Of a stretch of 64,000 bases of DNA, positions 52,608 through 61,311 are shown piece after piece. A program made the translations under genes and the position numbers. The notes below the pieces were generated by a model. It was not told where the DNA came from, made no database searches, and was given only the letters and a program-made list of their open reading frames with translations. The DNA lies in NCBI RefSeq assembly GCF_036002945.1, contig NZ_CP108529.1, forward strand, positions 2,976,001-3,040,000, in the 5' to 3' direction. This DNA comes from Streptomyces sp. NBC_01224 (GTDB lineage Bacteria; Actinomycetota; Actinomycetes; Streptomycetales; Streptomycetaceae). Every line of letters starts with the position of its first letter. The stretch's first letter is position 1.

Positions 52608-53846
52608 TTACACAGCGGCAGAGACCTGCGCGAGGTATGCGTTCGTCTTCTCGGGGTCGAAGAAGAAGTTCTCGAAGTCCGCCGGGTTGTTGAAGCCGTT
52701 GGCGAAGCGGTTGGCGACCGGCTGGAGCTGGCCGGCGGCGCCGATCAGGTTCAGTACGTGCTCCGGCGGTACGCCGAGCATCGCGTTGGTCCACTTCACG
52801 ACGTGCTGCGTGTTCTCCCAGTGCCGGTCGAACGTGGCCTGCATCCACTCGGCGTCGAACTCGCGGTCGCCGTGCTCGAGAATCGAGTTCAGGTAGGAGT
52901 TCGCGCACTTGGAGGCCGTGTTGGAGCCCTGGCCGGTGATCGGGTCGTTGGCGACGACCACGTCCCCCACGCCGAGGACCAGACCGCCGCCGGGCAGCCG
53001 GCCGATCGGCTTGCGGACGGTCGGGGCGTAGCGGCCCGCCAGGGTGCCGTTGGCGTCGGTCAGTTCGACCTTGGTGGCGCGGGCGTACTCCCACGGCAGG
53101 AACCGCTCCATGAGCTCCAGCGTCTTGGCGAGGTGCTCGGAGGGGTCCTTGATGCCCTGGAACGCGTCGAGCGGGCCGCCCGGGATGCCCTCCCAGAACA
53201 GGATGTCGGCACGGCCGGACGTGGTCAGGGTCGGCATCACGAAGAGCTCGCCGACGCCGGGGACCAGGTTGCAGCGGACCGCGTCGAACTCGGGGTGCTC
53301 GGGGCGCGGGCCCATTCCGTGGACGTACGCGACGGCCAGGGCGCGCTGCGGGGCGTCGAACGGCGAACGGGACGCGTCGCGGCCGAACATGGAGACCAGC
53401 TCGCCCTTGCCCGCGGAGACCATCACCAGGTCGTACGTACGGGAGAAGTAGTCCAGGTCGGAAACGGCGGCACCGTGGATGACGAGCTGTCCGCCGCGCT
53501 GGGCGAAGGTCTCCATCCAGCCGGCCATCTTCACGCGCTGGTCGATGGACTGGGCGAAGCCGTCCAGCTTGCCGACCCAGTCGACGGCACGCGAGGAGTC
53601 GGGCGCGGCGACCGAGACGCCGAGGCCCTCGATGCGCGGAGCCTGGGACTCCCAGAAGTTGAGCTGGTAGTCGCGTTCGTACTCGAGCGCGGTGTGGAAC
53701 ATGCACTGGGTCGACATGACCCGGCCGGACCGGATCTCGTCGGCGGTGCGGTTGGACATCAGGGTGACTTCGTAGCCCTTGGACTGCAGTCCGAGTGCGA
53801 GCTGGAGACCGGACTGACCGGCTCCGACTATGAGTATCTTCCGCAT
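52608..53846 (-). CDS. styrene/indole-monooxygenase-type FAD monooxygenase with element-supplied C terminus
   Basis: This flavin monooxygenase has 412 residues. The FAD Rossmann motif is GAGQSGLQLALGL (about 7-19), followed by the VMSTQCMFHTALEYERD region and the second FAD motif GDVVVANDPITGQGSN (about 297-312). The pattern fits StyA-type enzymes, which epoxidise or hydroxylate with FADH2 from a separate reductase; none is visible here. It is co-directional with the conservon, 30 bases after the GTPase gene. The last eight residues (QVSAAV region) come from the integrated element; the original tail (EVSGAASAA) is at 36604. Folding should be unaffected. Confidence 0.88.
   Translation of the reverse strand: MRKILIVGAGQSGLQLALGLQSKGYEVTLMSNRTADEIRSGRVMSTQCMFHTALEYERDYQLNFWESQAPRIEGLGVSVAAPDSSRAVDWVGKLDGFAQSIDQRVKMAGWMETFAQRGGQLVIHGAAVSDLDYFSRTYDLVMVSAGKGELVSMFGRDASRSPFDAPQRALAVAYVHGMGPRPEHPEFDAVRCNLVPGVGELFVMPTLTTSGRADILFWEGIPGGPLDAFQGIKDPSEHLAKTLELMERFLPWEYARATKVELTDANGTLAGRYAPTVRKPIGRLPGGGLVLGVGDVVVANDPITGQGSNTASKCANSYLNSILEHGDREFDAEWMQATFDRHWENTQHVVKWTNAMLGVPPEHVLNLIGAAGQLQPVANRFANGFNNPADFENFFFDPEKTNAYLAQVSAAV
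52631..52665. other. attR
   Basis: This is the right att copy, identical to attL over 21 bases (52639-52659) and 33 of 35 overall. It lies in frame in the monooxygenase gene. Confidence 0.85.
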
Positions 53847-53876
53847 CGCGGTTCTCCGTTACGTGTTGCGTGCGAG

Positions 53877-54527
53877 CTATGCCGGGGTGGCGTCGAGGGC
53901 GTGGCCCACGAGGGCCAGCAGCGACTCGACGACAGTGATCTTGTTACGCGCGTCCATGATCACAACAGGCACGTGCGGCGGGACGGTCAGGGCCTCCCGG
54001 ACGTCCTGCGGCTCGAACCCCGGCGTTCCCTCGAAGTGGTTGACGGCGACGATGTACGGCAGGCCGCAGCTCTCGAAGTAGTCGAGTGCGGGAAAGCAGT
54101 CGGCGAGCCGCTGGGTGTCGGCGAGCACGACCGCACCGATCGCGCCGCGCACCAGGTCGTCCCACATGAACCAGAAGCGCTGCTGGCCCGGTGTTCCGAA
54201 CACGTACAGCACGAGGTCGTCGTCGAGCGTGAGCCGGCCGAAGTCCATCGCGACGGTCGTGGTGAGCTTGTCGGGTGTCGCGGAGAGATCGTCGGTCTCC
54301 TCGCTGGCCTGGGTCATCATCGCTTCGGTCTGCAGCGGCGTGATCTCGGAGACCGACCCCACGAAGGTCGTCTTGCCCACGCCGAACCCGCCCGCGACCA
54401 CGATCTTCGTGGCGATGGGGGCCCTGGTGTGGTCCAACTGCCAGGCCTGCAACGATTCTTCGGCCTGGTCCTTGGCCCCCGGCTGACGCGGGGCGAAGAG
54501 CGGCGACTCAGAGACGGCGGAGTCCAT
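53877..54527 (-). CDS. conservon GTP-binding protein (CvnD type)
   Basis: This small Ras/Gtr-like GTPase has 216 residues. The P-loop is GGFGVGKTTF (about 46-55), switch II is YVFGTPGQQRFWFMW, and the specificity motif is AVNHFEG in place of NKxD. CvnD proteins are the GTPase part of the four-gene conservons, which resemble a membrane-bound G-protein system. It overlaps the DUF742 gene by 20 bases. The next gene downstream is the FAD monooxygenase, a likely output. Confidence 0.94.
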   Translation of the reverse strand: MDSAVSESPLFAPRQPGAKDQAEESLQAWQLDHTRAPIATKIVVAGGFGVGKTTFVGSVSEITPLQTEAMMTQASEETDDLSATPDKLTTTVAMDFGRLTLDDDLVLYVFGTPGQQRFWFMWDDLVRGAIGAVVLADTQRLADCFPALDYFESCGLPYIVAVNHFEGTPGFEPQDVREALTVPPHVPVVIMDARNKITVVESLLALVGHALDATPA

Positions 54528-54921
54528 TGAGCACCCTTTCGAGCAGTGCGCGGTCGGGCTGGCCGGTGCCGTGACCGGTCCCGTACACGCGGATCTTTCC
54601 CTGGTCGGCCAAGTCGCTGAGCAGCACCCGGACCACGCCGAGCGGCATCTTCAGCAGGGCGGAGATCTCAGCGACCGTACGCATCCGGCGGCAGATCTCG
54701 ACGATGGCCTGGAGCTCCGGCATGACGCGGGTGGCCAGGTTGCCGTTGGTCAGCTCGCGGCGCTCCTCGGGCGCTTCGAGCGCGGCGACGAACGTCTCGA
54801 CGAGCAGGACGTGGCCGAAGCGTGTGCGACCGCCGGTGAGCGAGTACGGGCGGACCCGTGCGGGCCTTCGGTCGGACCCGCGGACCGGGAGCCTGCGGGC
54901 GGGTTCAGCAGCGGGCGTCAC
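54508..54921 (-). CDS. DUF742 protein (CvnC type)
   Basis: The protein has 137 residues. The DUF742 signature is visible: RVRPYSLTGGRTRF (22-35), FVAALEAPEERREL, LQAIVEICRRMRTVAEISALLKMPLGVVRVLLSDLADQGKI, which is a helix-turn-helix-like fold. It probably binds the roadblock protein and the GTPase. The GTG start overlaps the upstream gene by four bases and its end overlaps the GTPase gene. Confidence 0.94.
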   Translation of the reverse strand: MTPAAEPARRLPVRGSDRRPARVRPYSLTGGRTRFGHVLLVETFVAALEAPEERRELTNGNLATRVMPELQAIVEICRRMRTVAEISALLKMPLGVVRVLLSDLADQGKIRVYGTGHGTGQPDRALLERVLNGLRRL

Positions 54922-55400
54922 TGGGCGCTCTCCATCGATTTGCGCAGTTCACTGCGGAGTTCGGGGGTGAGTACGTGTCCGGCTCGGCCGACGAAGAGCG
55001 CCATGTGGTAGGCGATGACGCTCATGTCGCAGTCCGGGGTGGCATGCACACCGAGCAGCGAGCCGTCGCTGATCGACATGACGAAGACGCTGCCCTCGTC
55101 CATGGCGACCATGGTCTGCTTGACGCCGCCGCCGTCCATCAGTTTGGCGGCGCCGATGGTGAGGCTGCCGATGCCGGAGACGATGGTGGCCAGGTCGGCG
55201 CTGGAGCCCCTGGGGCCGTCCTGCCGGCCGGTGGCCTCCTGGATGATCAGATGGCCGGGGTCGGAGGAGAGCAGCATCAGCCCGTCGGACGAGACGACGG
55301 TCACCGAGTGGACCCCTGGCACCTCCTCCACCAGATTGCTCAGCAACCAGTGAAGGTTCCGGGCCTCGGTACTCAGCCCGAATGTGCTGGGCGCAGTCAA
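54918..55400 (-). CDS. roadblock/LC7-domain protein (CvnB type)
   Basis: This 160-residue protein has a roadblock/LC7 fold: RNLHWLLSNLVEEVPGVHSVTVVSSDGLMLLSS, then DLATIVSGIGSLTIGAAKLMDGG and VMSISDGSLLGVHATPDCDMSVIAYHMALFV. Roadblock proteins regulate small GTPases, here the CvnD partner. The start is TTG at 55400, overlapping the TGA of the kinase gene (TTGA); GAGGAGG lies seven bases upstream within that gene, which decides this start. Confidence 0.93.
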   Translation of the reverse strand: MTAPSTFGLSTEARNLHWLLSNLVEEVPGVHSVTVVSSDGLMLLSSDPGHLIIQEATGRQDGPRGSSADLATIVSGIGSLTIGAAKLMDGGGVKQTMVAMDEGSVFVMSISDGSLLGVHATPDCDMSVIAYHMALFVGRAGHVLTPELRSELRKSMESAQ

Positions 55401-58339
55401 CTGCGTGCCTCCTCGACTGTGTTCCCCGTCTCATCGGTTCGGCCGTCGCTGGGGTCGGCCGGCTCACTGTGCTCGGTGAGCGGGGAGCGCCCGGCGTGTG
55501 CGGGGGTTCCGGGGAACGGCTGGGTCGCCGTGATCTCGGCGATCTCCGCCTCGACGTCCCGGCGGCCGTCCTTCGCGCCCTGGTGGAAGCCGCCGAGCCG
55601 GCGGCGCAGCGACTCCTTGTCCAAACTGCCCTTGCGCTCGGCGCTGGGTGCCGTGGTGGGCTTGACGACCTTGGGGGTGCGCTTGGGCAGCCCCTTGTCG
55701 GTGATGCGCTCCTGCTGCGGCTGCGAGTGCTGTTCCGGCTGCCGGGGGCCGGGCAGGGCGTCGGCCACGGGCGCGGGTGCCGGGGCGGGTGCGGTGTACG
55801 GCTCCGGGGCGGACGCGGGGGCGGACGCGGTGTGCGGCTCCCGGGACTCGTCGGCGGTGCGCTCGTGGCGGTCGGGGCCGATGGCGTACGGGTCGGGCGC
55901 CGTGAACTCGGGGACGTCCGCGAACTCCGGAACCACCGGGAGCCGTACCTGCATCGTGGTCTCGGCCTCGGCGGCGGCCGGAGCGGGTGCGGCGGTGGGG
56001 GCGTTGTCCGCCGTGTGCCCGGGCACAGGCTCGGAGGTGGCCCCGGACTCGCGGATCGTCTGCTCGGCCGCGGCGATCAGCGGGTCGCCGGGCAGGGCGA
56101 GCGTACGCCCCGGCAGTGCGTTGGAGTTGGCCTCGGCGACCGACCCCGGCAGGTTCACCGCGGGAGCGTCCCCCGGGACCTTCACCGGCGGTGGTGTGGC
56201 GGCCGGTGGCGCCTTCGGCAGCAGGGTCTTGGGCAGGACGACGACCGCCGTGACCCCGCCGGTGCCCATGTGGTCGCGCAGCTGGACCCGTACACCGTGG
56301 CGCGCGGCCAGCAGGGAGGTGACCTGGAGCCCGAGCCCGGCCCCGTCCGCGCTCTGTTCGCCCGCCTCGAACAACGTGGGGTCGCCGAGCCTGGTGTTGA
56401 GCTCGCCCATCCGTACGGCGGACATCCCGATGCCCTCGTCCTGGACGGAGAGCATCACCTCGCCGGTCTCCAGCAGCCAGCCGGAGAGCTGGACATGGGA
56501 ATCCGGCGGTGAGAAGGAGGTGGCGTTCTCCAGGAGTTCGGCGACGAGGTGGCTGAGGTCGTCCGCGGCGAAACCGGCGATCTGGGCGTGCGGCGGCAGG
56601 GACTGGATGGTGACCCGCTCGTACCGCTCGATCTCGGAGACGGCCGCACGCAACACGTCGACCAGCGGGATCGGGCCCGCATGGCCGTGGCCGTGCTCGG
56701 CGCCGGCGAGGACCAGCATGTTCTCGCTGTGGCGGCGCATGACCGTGGCCATGTGGTCGAGCTTGAAGAGGGTGGCCAGCCGCTCCGGGTCGTGCTCCCG
56801 CTCCTCCAGGCTCTCGATGACACCGAGCTGACGCTCGACGAGGCCGAGGGTGCGCAGCGAGAGGTTGACGAAGGTGTGGTGGACCGTGTTCTTCAGCCGC
56901 TCAAGCTGGACGGTGAGGTCGGAGGCCATGACCTGGAGTTCGGCGCGCTGGACGGTGAGGGCCTCGCGTCCGGCGATCAGCTCGGCACGCTCGGTCTGCA
57001 GGCTGTCGAAGCGGCCGTTGAACTCGTGGAGCAGTCCGTGCAGCTGGCCGTGCAGGGCGTTGATGGACCGTACGACCTGGGCGAACTCGTCATTGCGGCC
57101 GGTGTAGCGGACCGGTTCGGCGGTGGCGGGTTCCGCGGCGAGGCGGGCGGCACCGATCCGCAGGACGGCGAGCGGCTGGGTGAGGGTGCGGGCCACGGCG
57201 GTGGAGACGCCGACGGCGATCAGCAGACAGCCGCCGAGCAGTGCGATCCGCAGCTCCAGCGCGGTGACGTCGTCGTCGCGCAGCTGCTCCAGGCGCTGGA
57301 CCTGTGCGGTGCCGAGGGCGGACTCGACACCCCGCATCCGGTCGATCCGGGCGGAGAGTGCCGCCTCGACCTTCTTGCTGCTGACCTTCTGGTCGGAGTC
57401 CGACAGCTCGGGGCGGTCGGTGAGGGTGTTGAGGTACTTCTCCGCGCTGTTGACCTCGGGCCCGGTGACGGTGGACGACAGCTTGTCGCGGGCGGTGGAG
57501 CCCGCGGCCTGGTCGAAGTCGGCGAGCGAGGAGAGCTCGCGGACCCGGGCCTGCTGGGCGGCGGCGCTCAGCTCGTCCCGGGTGCGGTCGTCCTTGCTGC
57601 TGCCCACGTCCTGGGTCTGGACGGGCAGCCCGGTGATCTGGTCGAACTGCGGGGTCGTGACCTTGCGGGGTACGGACAGCGCGGCGACCAGCAGCCCGCG
57701 GGTGGCGGAGGCCTGCTCGGTGGCCTGGCCGAGGGCGAGCGGGGCGCGGGTGGACTCGGCGGCCCGCGGCGGGGTCTTCTCGGCGAGCTCGTCGGCGAGA
57801 TCGTGGAGCTTGGCGATGACCTCGGAGTACGCCTGATGGGCCTCCAGCGCGGTGCCCTTGCCGCTGAGCGCGTCGCGGCGCAGGGAGGGAATGGCGGAGA
57901 GATCGCGGCGCAGTGCGGCCGGGGCCGCACCCCTGATCTCGTCCACCCGCTGGTCGACGCGGGCGCTCCGGCTGCCGGGGTCGCCCTTGCCTTCCGCCGT
58001 GGGGCCGGACTTCTCGTCACGGCCGGCCGCGATGTAGGCGGTGACCTCGTCACGCTCGTCCGCGAGGGCGTGTGCGAGCGCGATGGCCTGCTGGTTCAGC
58101 TCGGCGAGGGTGACCAGCCGCTGCGAGTCGTTCAGGTCGGAGGAAGCACTGAGGGCCGCGGGTGCGCCCGCGGCGATGACAGTGATACCGACGACCGCGA
58201 CACCGGCCACCAGCCGGCTGCGTACGCGCACGGTGCGCCGGGTGCCCTCGTTCTCGGCTGGTGCCGGAGGCGTCACCCCGGAACCACTGCGCTTGCTGCC
58301 CTTGCTCCGAGGCCGCTTCTTCTGCACCGGTGCTCGCAT
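55397..58339 (-). CDS. conservon sensor kinase-like protein (CvnA type)
   Basis: The protein has 980 residues. A basic cytoplasmic head and a membrane helix (about 43-65) are followed by a long extracytoplasmic helical sensor (about 70-365, nitrate-sensor-like, with RDELSAAAQQARVRELSSLADF). A second helix (about 366-388) and a HAMP-like domain come next. A coiled coil leads to the dimer region (LFKLDHMATVMRRHSENMLVLAG), where the phospho-His may be H in LDHMATVMRRHSEN. The HATPase has N box HLVAELLENATSFSPP, G1 DEGIGM and G2 GAGLGL. The C-terminal 280 residues are disordered, Pro/Ala-rich. It heads the conservon. Confidence 0.93.
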   Translation of the reverse strand: MRAPVQKKRPRSKGSKRSGSGVTPPAPAENEGTRRTVRVRSRLVAGVAVVGITVIAAGAPAALSASSDLNDSQRLVTLAELNQQAIALAHALADERDEVTAYIAAGRDEKSGPTAEGKGDPGSRSARVDQRVDEIRGAAPAALRRDLSAIPSLRRDALSGKGTALEAHQAYSEVIAKLHDLADELAEKTPPRAAESTRAPLALGQATEQASATRGLLVAALSVPRKVTTPQFDQITGLPVQTQDVGSSKDDRTRDELSAAAQQARVRELSSLADFDQAAGSTARDKLSSTVTGPEVNSAEKYLNTLTDRPELSDSDQKVSSKKVEAALSARIDRMRGVESALGTAQVQRLEQLRDDDVTALELRIALLGGCLLIAVGVSTAVARTLTQPLAVLRIGAARLAAEPATAEPVRYTGRNDEFAQVVRSINALHGQLHGLLHEFNGRFDSLQTERAELIAGREALTVQRAELQVMASDLTVQLERLKNTVHHTFVNLSLRTLGLVERQLGVIESLEEREHDPERLATLFKLDHMATVMRRHSENMLVLAGAEHGHGHAGPIPLVDVLRAAVSEIERYERVTIQSLPPHAQIAGFAADDLSHLVAELLENATSFSPPDSHVQLSGWLLETGEVMLSVQDEGIGMSAVRMGELNTRLGDPTLFEAGEQSADGAGLGLQVTSLLAARHGVRVQLRDHMGTGGVTAVVVLPKTLLPKAPPAATPPPVKVPGDAPAVNLPGSVAEANSNALPGRTLALPGDPLIAAAEQTIRESGATSEPVPGHTADNAPTAAPAPAAAEAETTMQVRLPVVPEFADVPEFTAPDPYAIGPDRHERTADESREPHTASAPASAPEPYTAPAPAPAPVADALPGPRQPEQHSQPQQERITDKGLPKRTPKVVKPTTAPSAERKGSLDKESLRRRLGGFHQGAKDGRRDVEAEIAEITATQPFPGTPAHAGRSPLTEHSEPADPSDGRTDETGNTVEEARS

Positions 58340-58692
58340 TCTTGACTCGTCCGCCCTTGAAGCAGAGGTGACGCACGGTCACATGTGAACGAGCGCCTCG
58401 TCCCCTGGTACGGCTTCTGACCATTCCAGTGCTTTTGAGAGGGAGACGCGCATCAACCACTCCGCCACCTGAACGAGTGAACATCACTCCGGAGTTGACC
58501 AACAAGTCTCCCCCGGGGGCGCGTCCGGCACACCTGAGCCGTCGGCTGGAACTTCCGCCCAGGCTTTGGCAGGATGCCCGCCCGCACGCCGCACGGAGCC
58601 TTTCCTTCCGCTCCGGACATCCGTCTGACCTGCTGGTACAGGCCAACCTTGGGCAGTGCAGGGCTCGTGAAGGCGTCGTGCAGACTGGCTGT
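58340..58692. promoter_or_regulatory. control region between conservon and PP2C-like gene
   Basis: This is a 353-base spacer between divergent genes, without a gene of its own. It is relatively AT-rich around 58375-58440 (GTCACATGTGAAC palindromic region near 58378-58390). The conservon promoter should lie there; the PP2C promoter probably lies near 58640-58690. Confidence 0.4.
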
Positions 58693-59478
58693 ATGCGAAT
58701 CGAACTCGCCACCGTCGCCGGCAGCGCTGAACGACCGAACGAGGACTGGGCCGCCACCGCCCTGCCCGCCTCCGGCCAGGGTGGGACGCTGATCCTGCTC
58801 GACGGAGTCACTCCGCCGCAGGGTGACGACGGTTGTGTGCACTCGGTCCCCTGGTTCACCGCACGGCTGGGCGGCTCACTGGTCGAACTGTCCGGTTCGC
58901 GACGGGATCTGACCCTCCAGGAGATCCTGGCCGAGTCCATCCGGCACACCGCCGATACACATCGCTCCTCGTGTGACCTTTCTCACGTAAGGACGCCGCA
59001 GGCGACGGTCGTCATGGCGCGCTGGGACGAACGCGAGATCGAGCACCTGGTGCTGTCCGATTCCGTACTGCTGTTCGAGGCGCCCGACGGAAGCGTGCAC
59101 CCCCTCCTCGACGACCGGCTGGACCGCCTGCCGCCGGGCTCGCTGGCCGACGAAGCAATCACCGACGCGCAGGTACGCAACAAGGAGGGCGGCTTCTTCA
59201 CCGCCGCCGCCGACCCCTCCGTGGCGGCCCGCGCGGTCACCGGGCGCACCCCGCTCGGCCAGGTGCGGGCGCTGGCCGCGATGACCGACGGGGCGGCCCG
59301 CTGGACCGAGATGTTCCGCGCGGGCGACTGGGCGGACTGCCTCGGAGTGCTCCACAAGGAAGGCACACAGGGGCTGATCGACCGCGTCAGGGCGCTGGAG
59401 GACGCGGACACGGAGCGCACGTATCTACGCCGCAGCAAGACCCACGACGACGCGACGACGGTCTACGCGGTGCTGTGA
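58693..59478 (+). CDS. PP2C-like protein phosphatase
   Basis: This 261-residue protein has PP2C-type features: an N-terminal strand RIELATVAGSAERPNEDW (the usual GxxR.xNED), the metal Asp in LILLDGVTPP, a central strand VVMARWDEREIEHLVLSDS with D, AMTDGAARW and the final HDDATTVYAVL. This is the metal-ligand order of the SpoIIE/PP2C superfamily, in a compact form. It would dephosphorylate Ser/Thr on a protein partner that is not known. It reads away from the conservon. Confidence 0.8.
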   Translation: MRIELATVAGSAERPNEDWAATALPASGQGGTLILLDGVTPPQGDDGCVHSVPWFTARLGGSLVELSGSRRDLTLQEILAESIRHTADTHRSSCDLSHVRTPQATVVMARWDEREIEHLVLSDSVLLFEAPDGSVHPLLDDRLDRLPPGSLADEAITDAQVRNKEGGFFTAAADPSVAARAVTGRTPLGQVRALAAMTDGAARWTEMFRAGDWADCLGVLHKEGTQGLIDRVRALEDADTERTYLRRSKTHDDATTVYAVL

Positions 59479-59507
59479 CGGCACACCCGGGAGGGCGGGC
59501 CGGGGCG

Positions 59508-60005
59508 TCAGTCCTCGGCCCGGGAGTTCAAGTGGTGCAGCAGCCGGGCCAGTTCGGCCACCTCGGTCCGGTCCCAGTCGGCGAGCTTGCGCACATAGCG
59601 GTCGCGTCGGGCGTCGCGGACGCTGCGGTAGCGGGCCAGACCCTCGGCGGTGAGGTGGACGAGGGAGGCCCGGCCGTCGGCCGGATCGGGCTCGCGCACC
59701 ACCAGCCCGAGGGCCTCCAGGGCACGCAGTTGACGGCTCATGGTCGCCTTGCCGACCCCGAAGTAGGCCGCGAGATCGGTGGCCCGCTGCTGCCCGGCCG
59801 ACTCCAGCCGTACGAGAAGTCCGTATGCGGCGGCCTCCAGTTCCGGGTGGACCTCGCGCGCCATTTCCCCGGAGTTGGCCCGCGCCCGGCGCAGAAAGAC
59901 GGCCAACTCCCGCTCCAGGGCAAGGAATGCGTGGTCCACACCACTTTCTCCGCTCGCGCCGGGTTCACTACCGCTTTCGCTCCCGTGCACGTCAACACCC
60001 CTCAT
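59508..60005 (-). CDS. MarR-family transcriptional regulator
   Basis: The regulator has 165 residues. The winged helix-turn-helix is clear: QQRATDLAAYFGVGKATMSRQLRALEALGLVVREPDPADGRASLVHLTAEG (about 75-125), with DxRxxLVxLT in the wing. The N- and C-terminal helices form the dimer. The start is ATG at 60005 with AGGAAA upstream; the longer open frame to 60161 is not conserved-looking. It is convergent with the PP2C gene and divergent from the muramidase gene, which it may regulate. Confidence 0.9.
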   Translation of the reverse strand: MRGVDVHGSESGSEPGASGESGVDHAFLALERELAVFLRRARANSGEMAREVHPELEAAAYGLLVRLESAGQQRATDLAAYFGVGKATMSRQLRALEALGLVVREPDPADGRASLVHLTAEGLARYRSVRDARRDRYVRKLADWDRTEVAELARLLHHLNSRAED

Positions 60006-60232
60006 GAGCTTTCCTGCCGCTGAAAGTTTCTTTCGCCGCTGGTCATCGCCGCAGCTTGGCCAGTATTTCGCAGGCGTAGACCAACGGCAGCACCCAGGCC
60101 CCCTTCCGCAGCGCGGGTCTACGTGCGTAGCGTCATGCATGGCATGTTCACACCATGACATGCCGGCAGGGGTTCGCCCGGCGTCCCCCTGGGATCAGCA
60201 CGTCCCCCCACCAAGGCCTCGGAGGCACTCAC

Positions 60233-61090
60233 ATGCCGGTGCTCAGATCCAGATCCGGAACATCCCGCCGCTCGCGCTTCGCCGCGACCGGCACCCTGCT
60301 CGCAGCCCTCTCCCTCCTCCTCACCCTGCCCGGCGCGGCGAGCGCCGCGGGCACCCACGACACCGCCGCCGCGGCCAAGAAGCCCGCACGGGGCACGGCC
60401 ACGATGGGCATGGGTGTCGTCGCCCACGACGGCCAGGGCGGACTGCCGCGCGATACCCGCGCCGCCCAGACCGAAGGTGTGGACGTCGCCAGCTACCAGG
60501 GCAACGTCGACTGGGCGACTCTCTGGAACAGCGGCGTGAAGTGGGCCTACACCAAGGCCACCGAGGGCACGTACTACACGAACCCGTACTTCGCCCAGCA
60601 GTACAACGGCTCGTACAACATCGGCATGATCCGGGGCTCGTACCACTTCGCCACCCCGGACACCACGAGCGGCGCCGTCCAGGCCAACTACTTCGTGGAC
60701 CACGGGGGCGGCTGGTCGAAGGACGGCAGGACCCTGCCCGGTGTGCTCGACATCGAGTGGAACCCGTACGGCGCGCAGTGCTACGGCAAGACCCAGGCAG
60801 GCATGGTGTCCTGGATCCGTGACTTCGTGAACACCTACAAGGCGCGCACCGGACGCGACGCGGTCATCTACACCGCGACCAGCTGGTGGCAGACCTGCAC
60901 CGGGAACAATGCGAGCTTCGGCGCCACCAACCCGCTATGGGTGGCCCGCTACAACACCACGGTCGGCGAACTCCCGGCCGGCTGGAGCTACTACACGATC
61001 TGGCAGTACACCTCGTCCGGCCCCTACGTCGGCGACCACAACCACTTCAACGGCGCCCTCGACCGCGTACAGGCCCTCGCCAACGGCTGA
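60233..61090 (+). CDS. secreted GH25 muramidase (lysozyme)
   Basis: The protein has 285 residues. A signal peptide (about 1-39, ending ASAAG) is followed by a short linker and the GH25 (Chalaropsis/cellosyl-type) domain. Active-site acids are D84 (EGVDVASYQG) and D173/E175 (VLDIEWNPYG). GTNP-like and SYHFA motifs and the C-terminal WQYTSSG are family-typical. It cuts the glycan strand of peptidoglycan outside the cell. The ATG is preceded by GGAGG at nine bases. Confidence 0.95.
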   Translation: MPVLRSRSGTSRRSRFAATGTLLAALSLLLTLPGAASAAGTHDTAAAAKKPARGTATMGMGVVAHDGQGGLPRDTRAAQTEGVDVASYQGNVDWATLWNSGVKWAYTKATEGTYYTNPYFAQQYNGSYNIGMIRGSYHFATPDTTSGAVQANYFVDHGGGWSKDGRTLPGVLDIEWNPYGAQCYGKTQAGMVSWIRDFVNTYKARTGRDAVIYTATSWWQTCTGNNASFGATNPLWVARYNTTVGELPAGWSYYTIWQYTSSGPYVGDHNHFNGALDRVQALANG

Positions 61091-61131
61091 GCCGGCCTGC
61101 CGCGCCCGCCCGGTCCGACGCTTCGCACAGC

Positions 61132-61166
61132 AGAGCCCCGGCGACCCACCCAGTCGCCGGGGCTCT
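61132..61166 (+). terminator. terminator after muramidase gene
   Basis: AGAGCCCCGGCGAC pairs perfectly with GTCGCCGGGGCTCT; the loop is seven bases and TCCC follows. It lies 42 bases after the stop. Confidence 0.85.
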
Positions 61167-61226
61167 TCCCTGTTCACGCCCTTTGGCCAGGTATTTCGCT
61201 CTCCGAACTGACAACACGGAGGCCTC

Positions 61227-61243
61227 TATACACCCGGTGTATA
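61227..61243. promoter_or_regulatory. operator-like palindrome before deacetylase gene
   Basis: TATACACC-C-GGTGTATA is a perfect 8-1-8 palindrome, ten bases before a TATAGT (61253-61258) that could be the -10. AT-rich ends stand out in this genome; a repressor site is plausible. Confidence 0.45.
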
Positions 61244-61311
61244 TGCCATGCGTATAGTCCTTCTCTGCCGCACACCGTGCGCCTTGTTCCGCTACGGAGG
61301 AGTGACCCGCC

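Larger units (their letters stand above)
36644..52659. mobile_element. 16-kb integrative element in the 3' end of a flavin monooxygenase gene
   Basis: The ends are defined by a 21-base identical core (36644-36664 and 52639-52659) inside a 35-base repeat with two mismatches (36636-36670 and 52631-52665). Next to the left core lie a tyrosine integrase gene and then an excisionase gene, the usual arrangement of a site-specific element. The original tail and terminator of the target gene are outside the left end. Contents are integrase, Xis, helicase/primase-like ATPase, HNH protein, small genes, GntR, a broken XRE regulator, a bacteriocin pair, four intact IS and one IS remnant. No conjugation gene is visible, so it is an AICE-like element that lost transfer, or a phage-satellite-like island. 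Confidence 0.88.
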
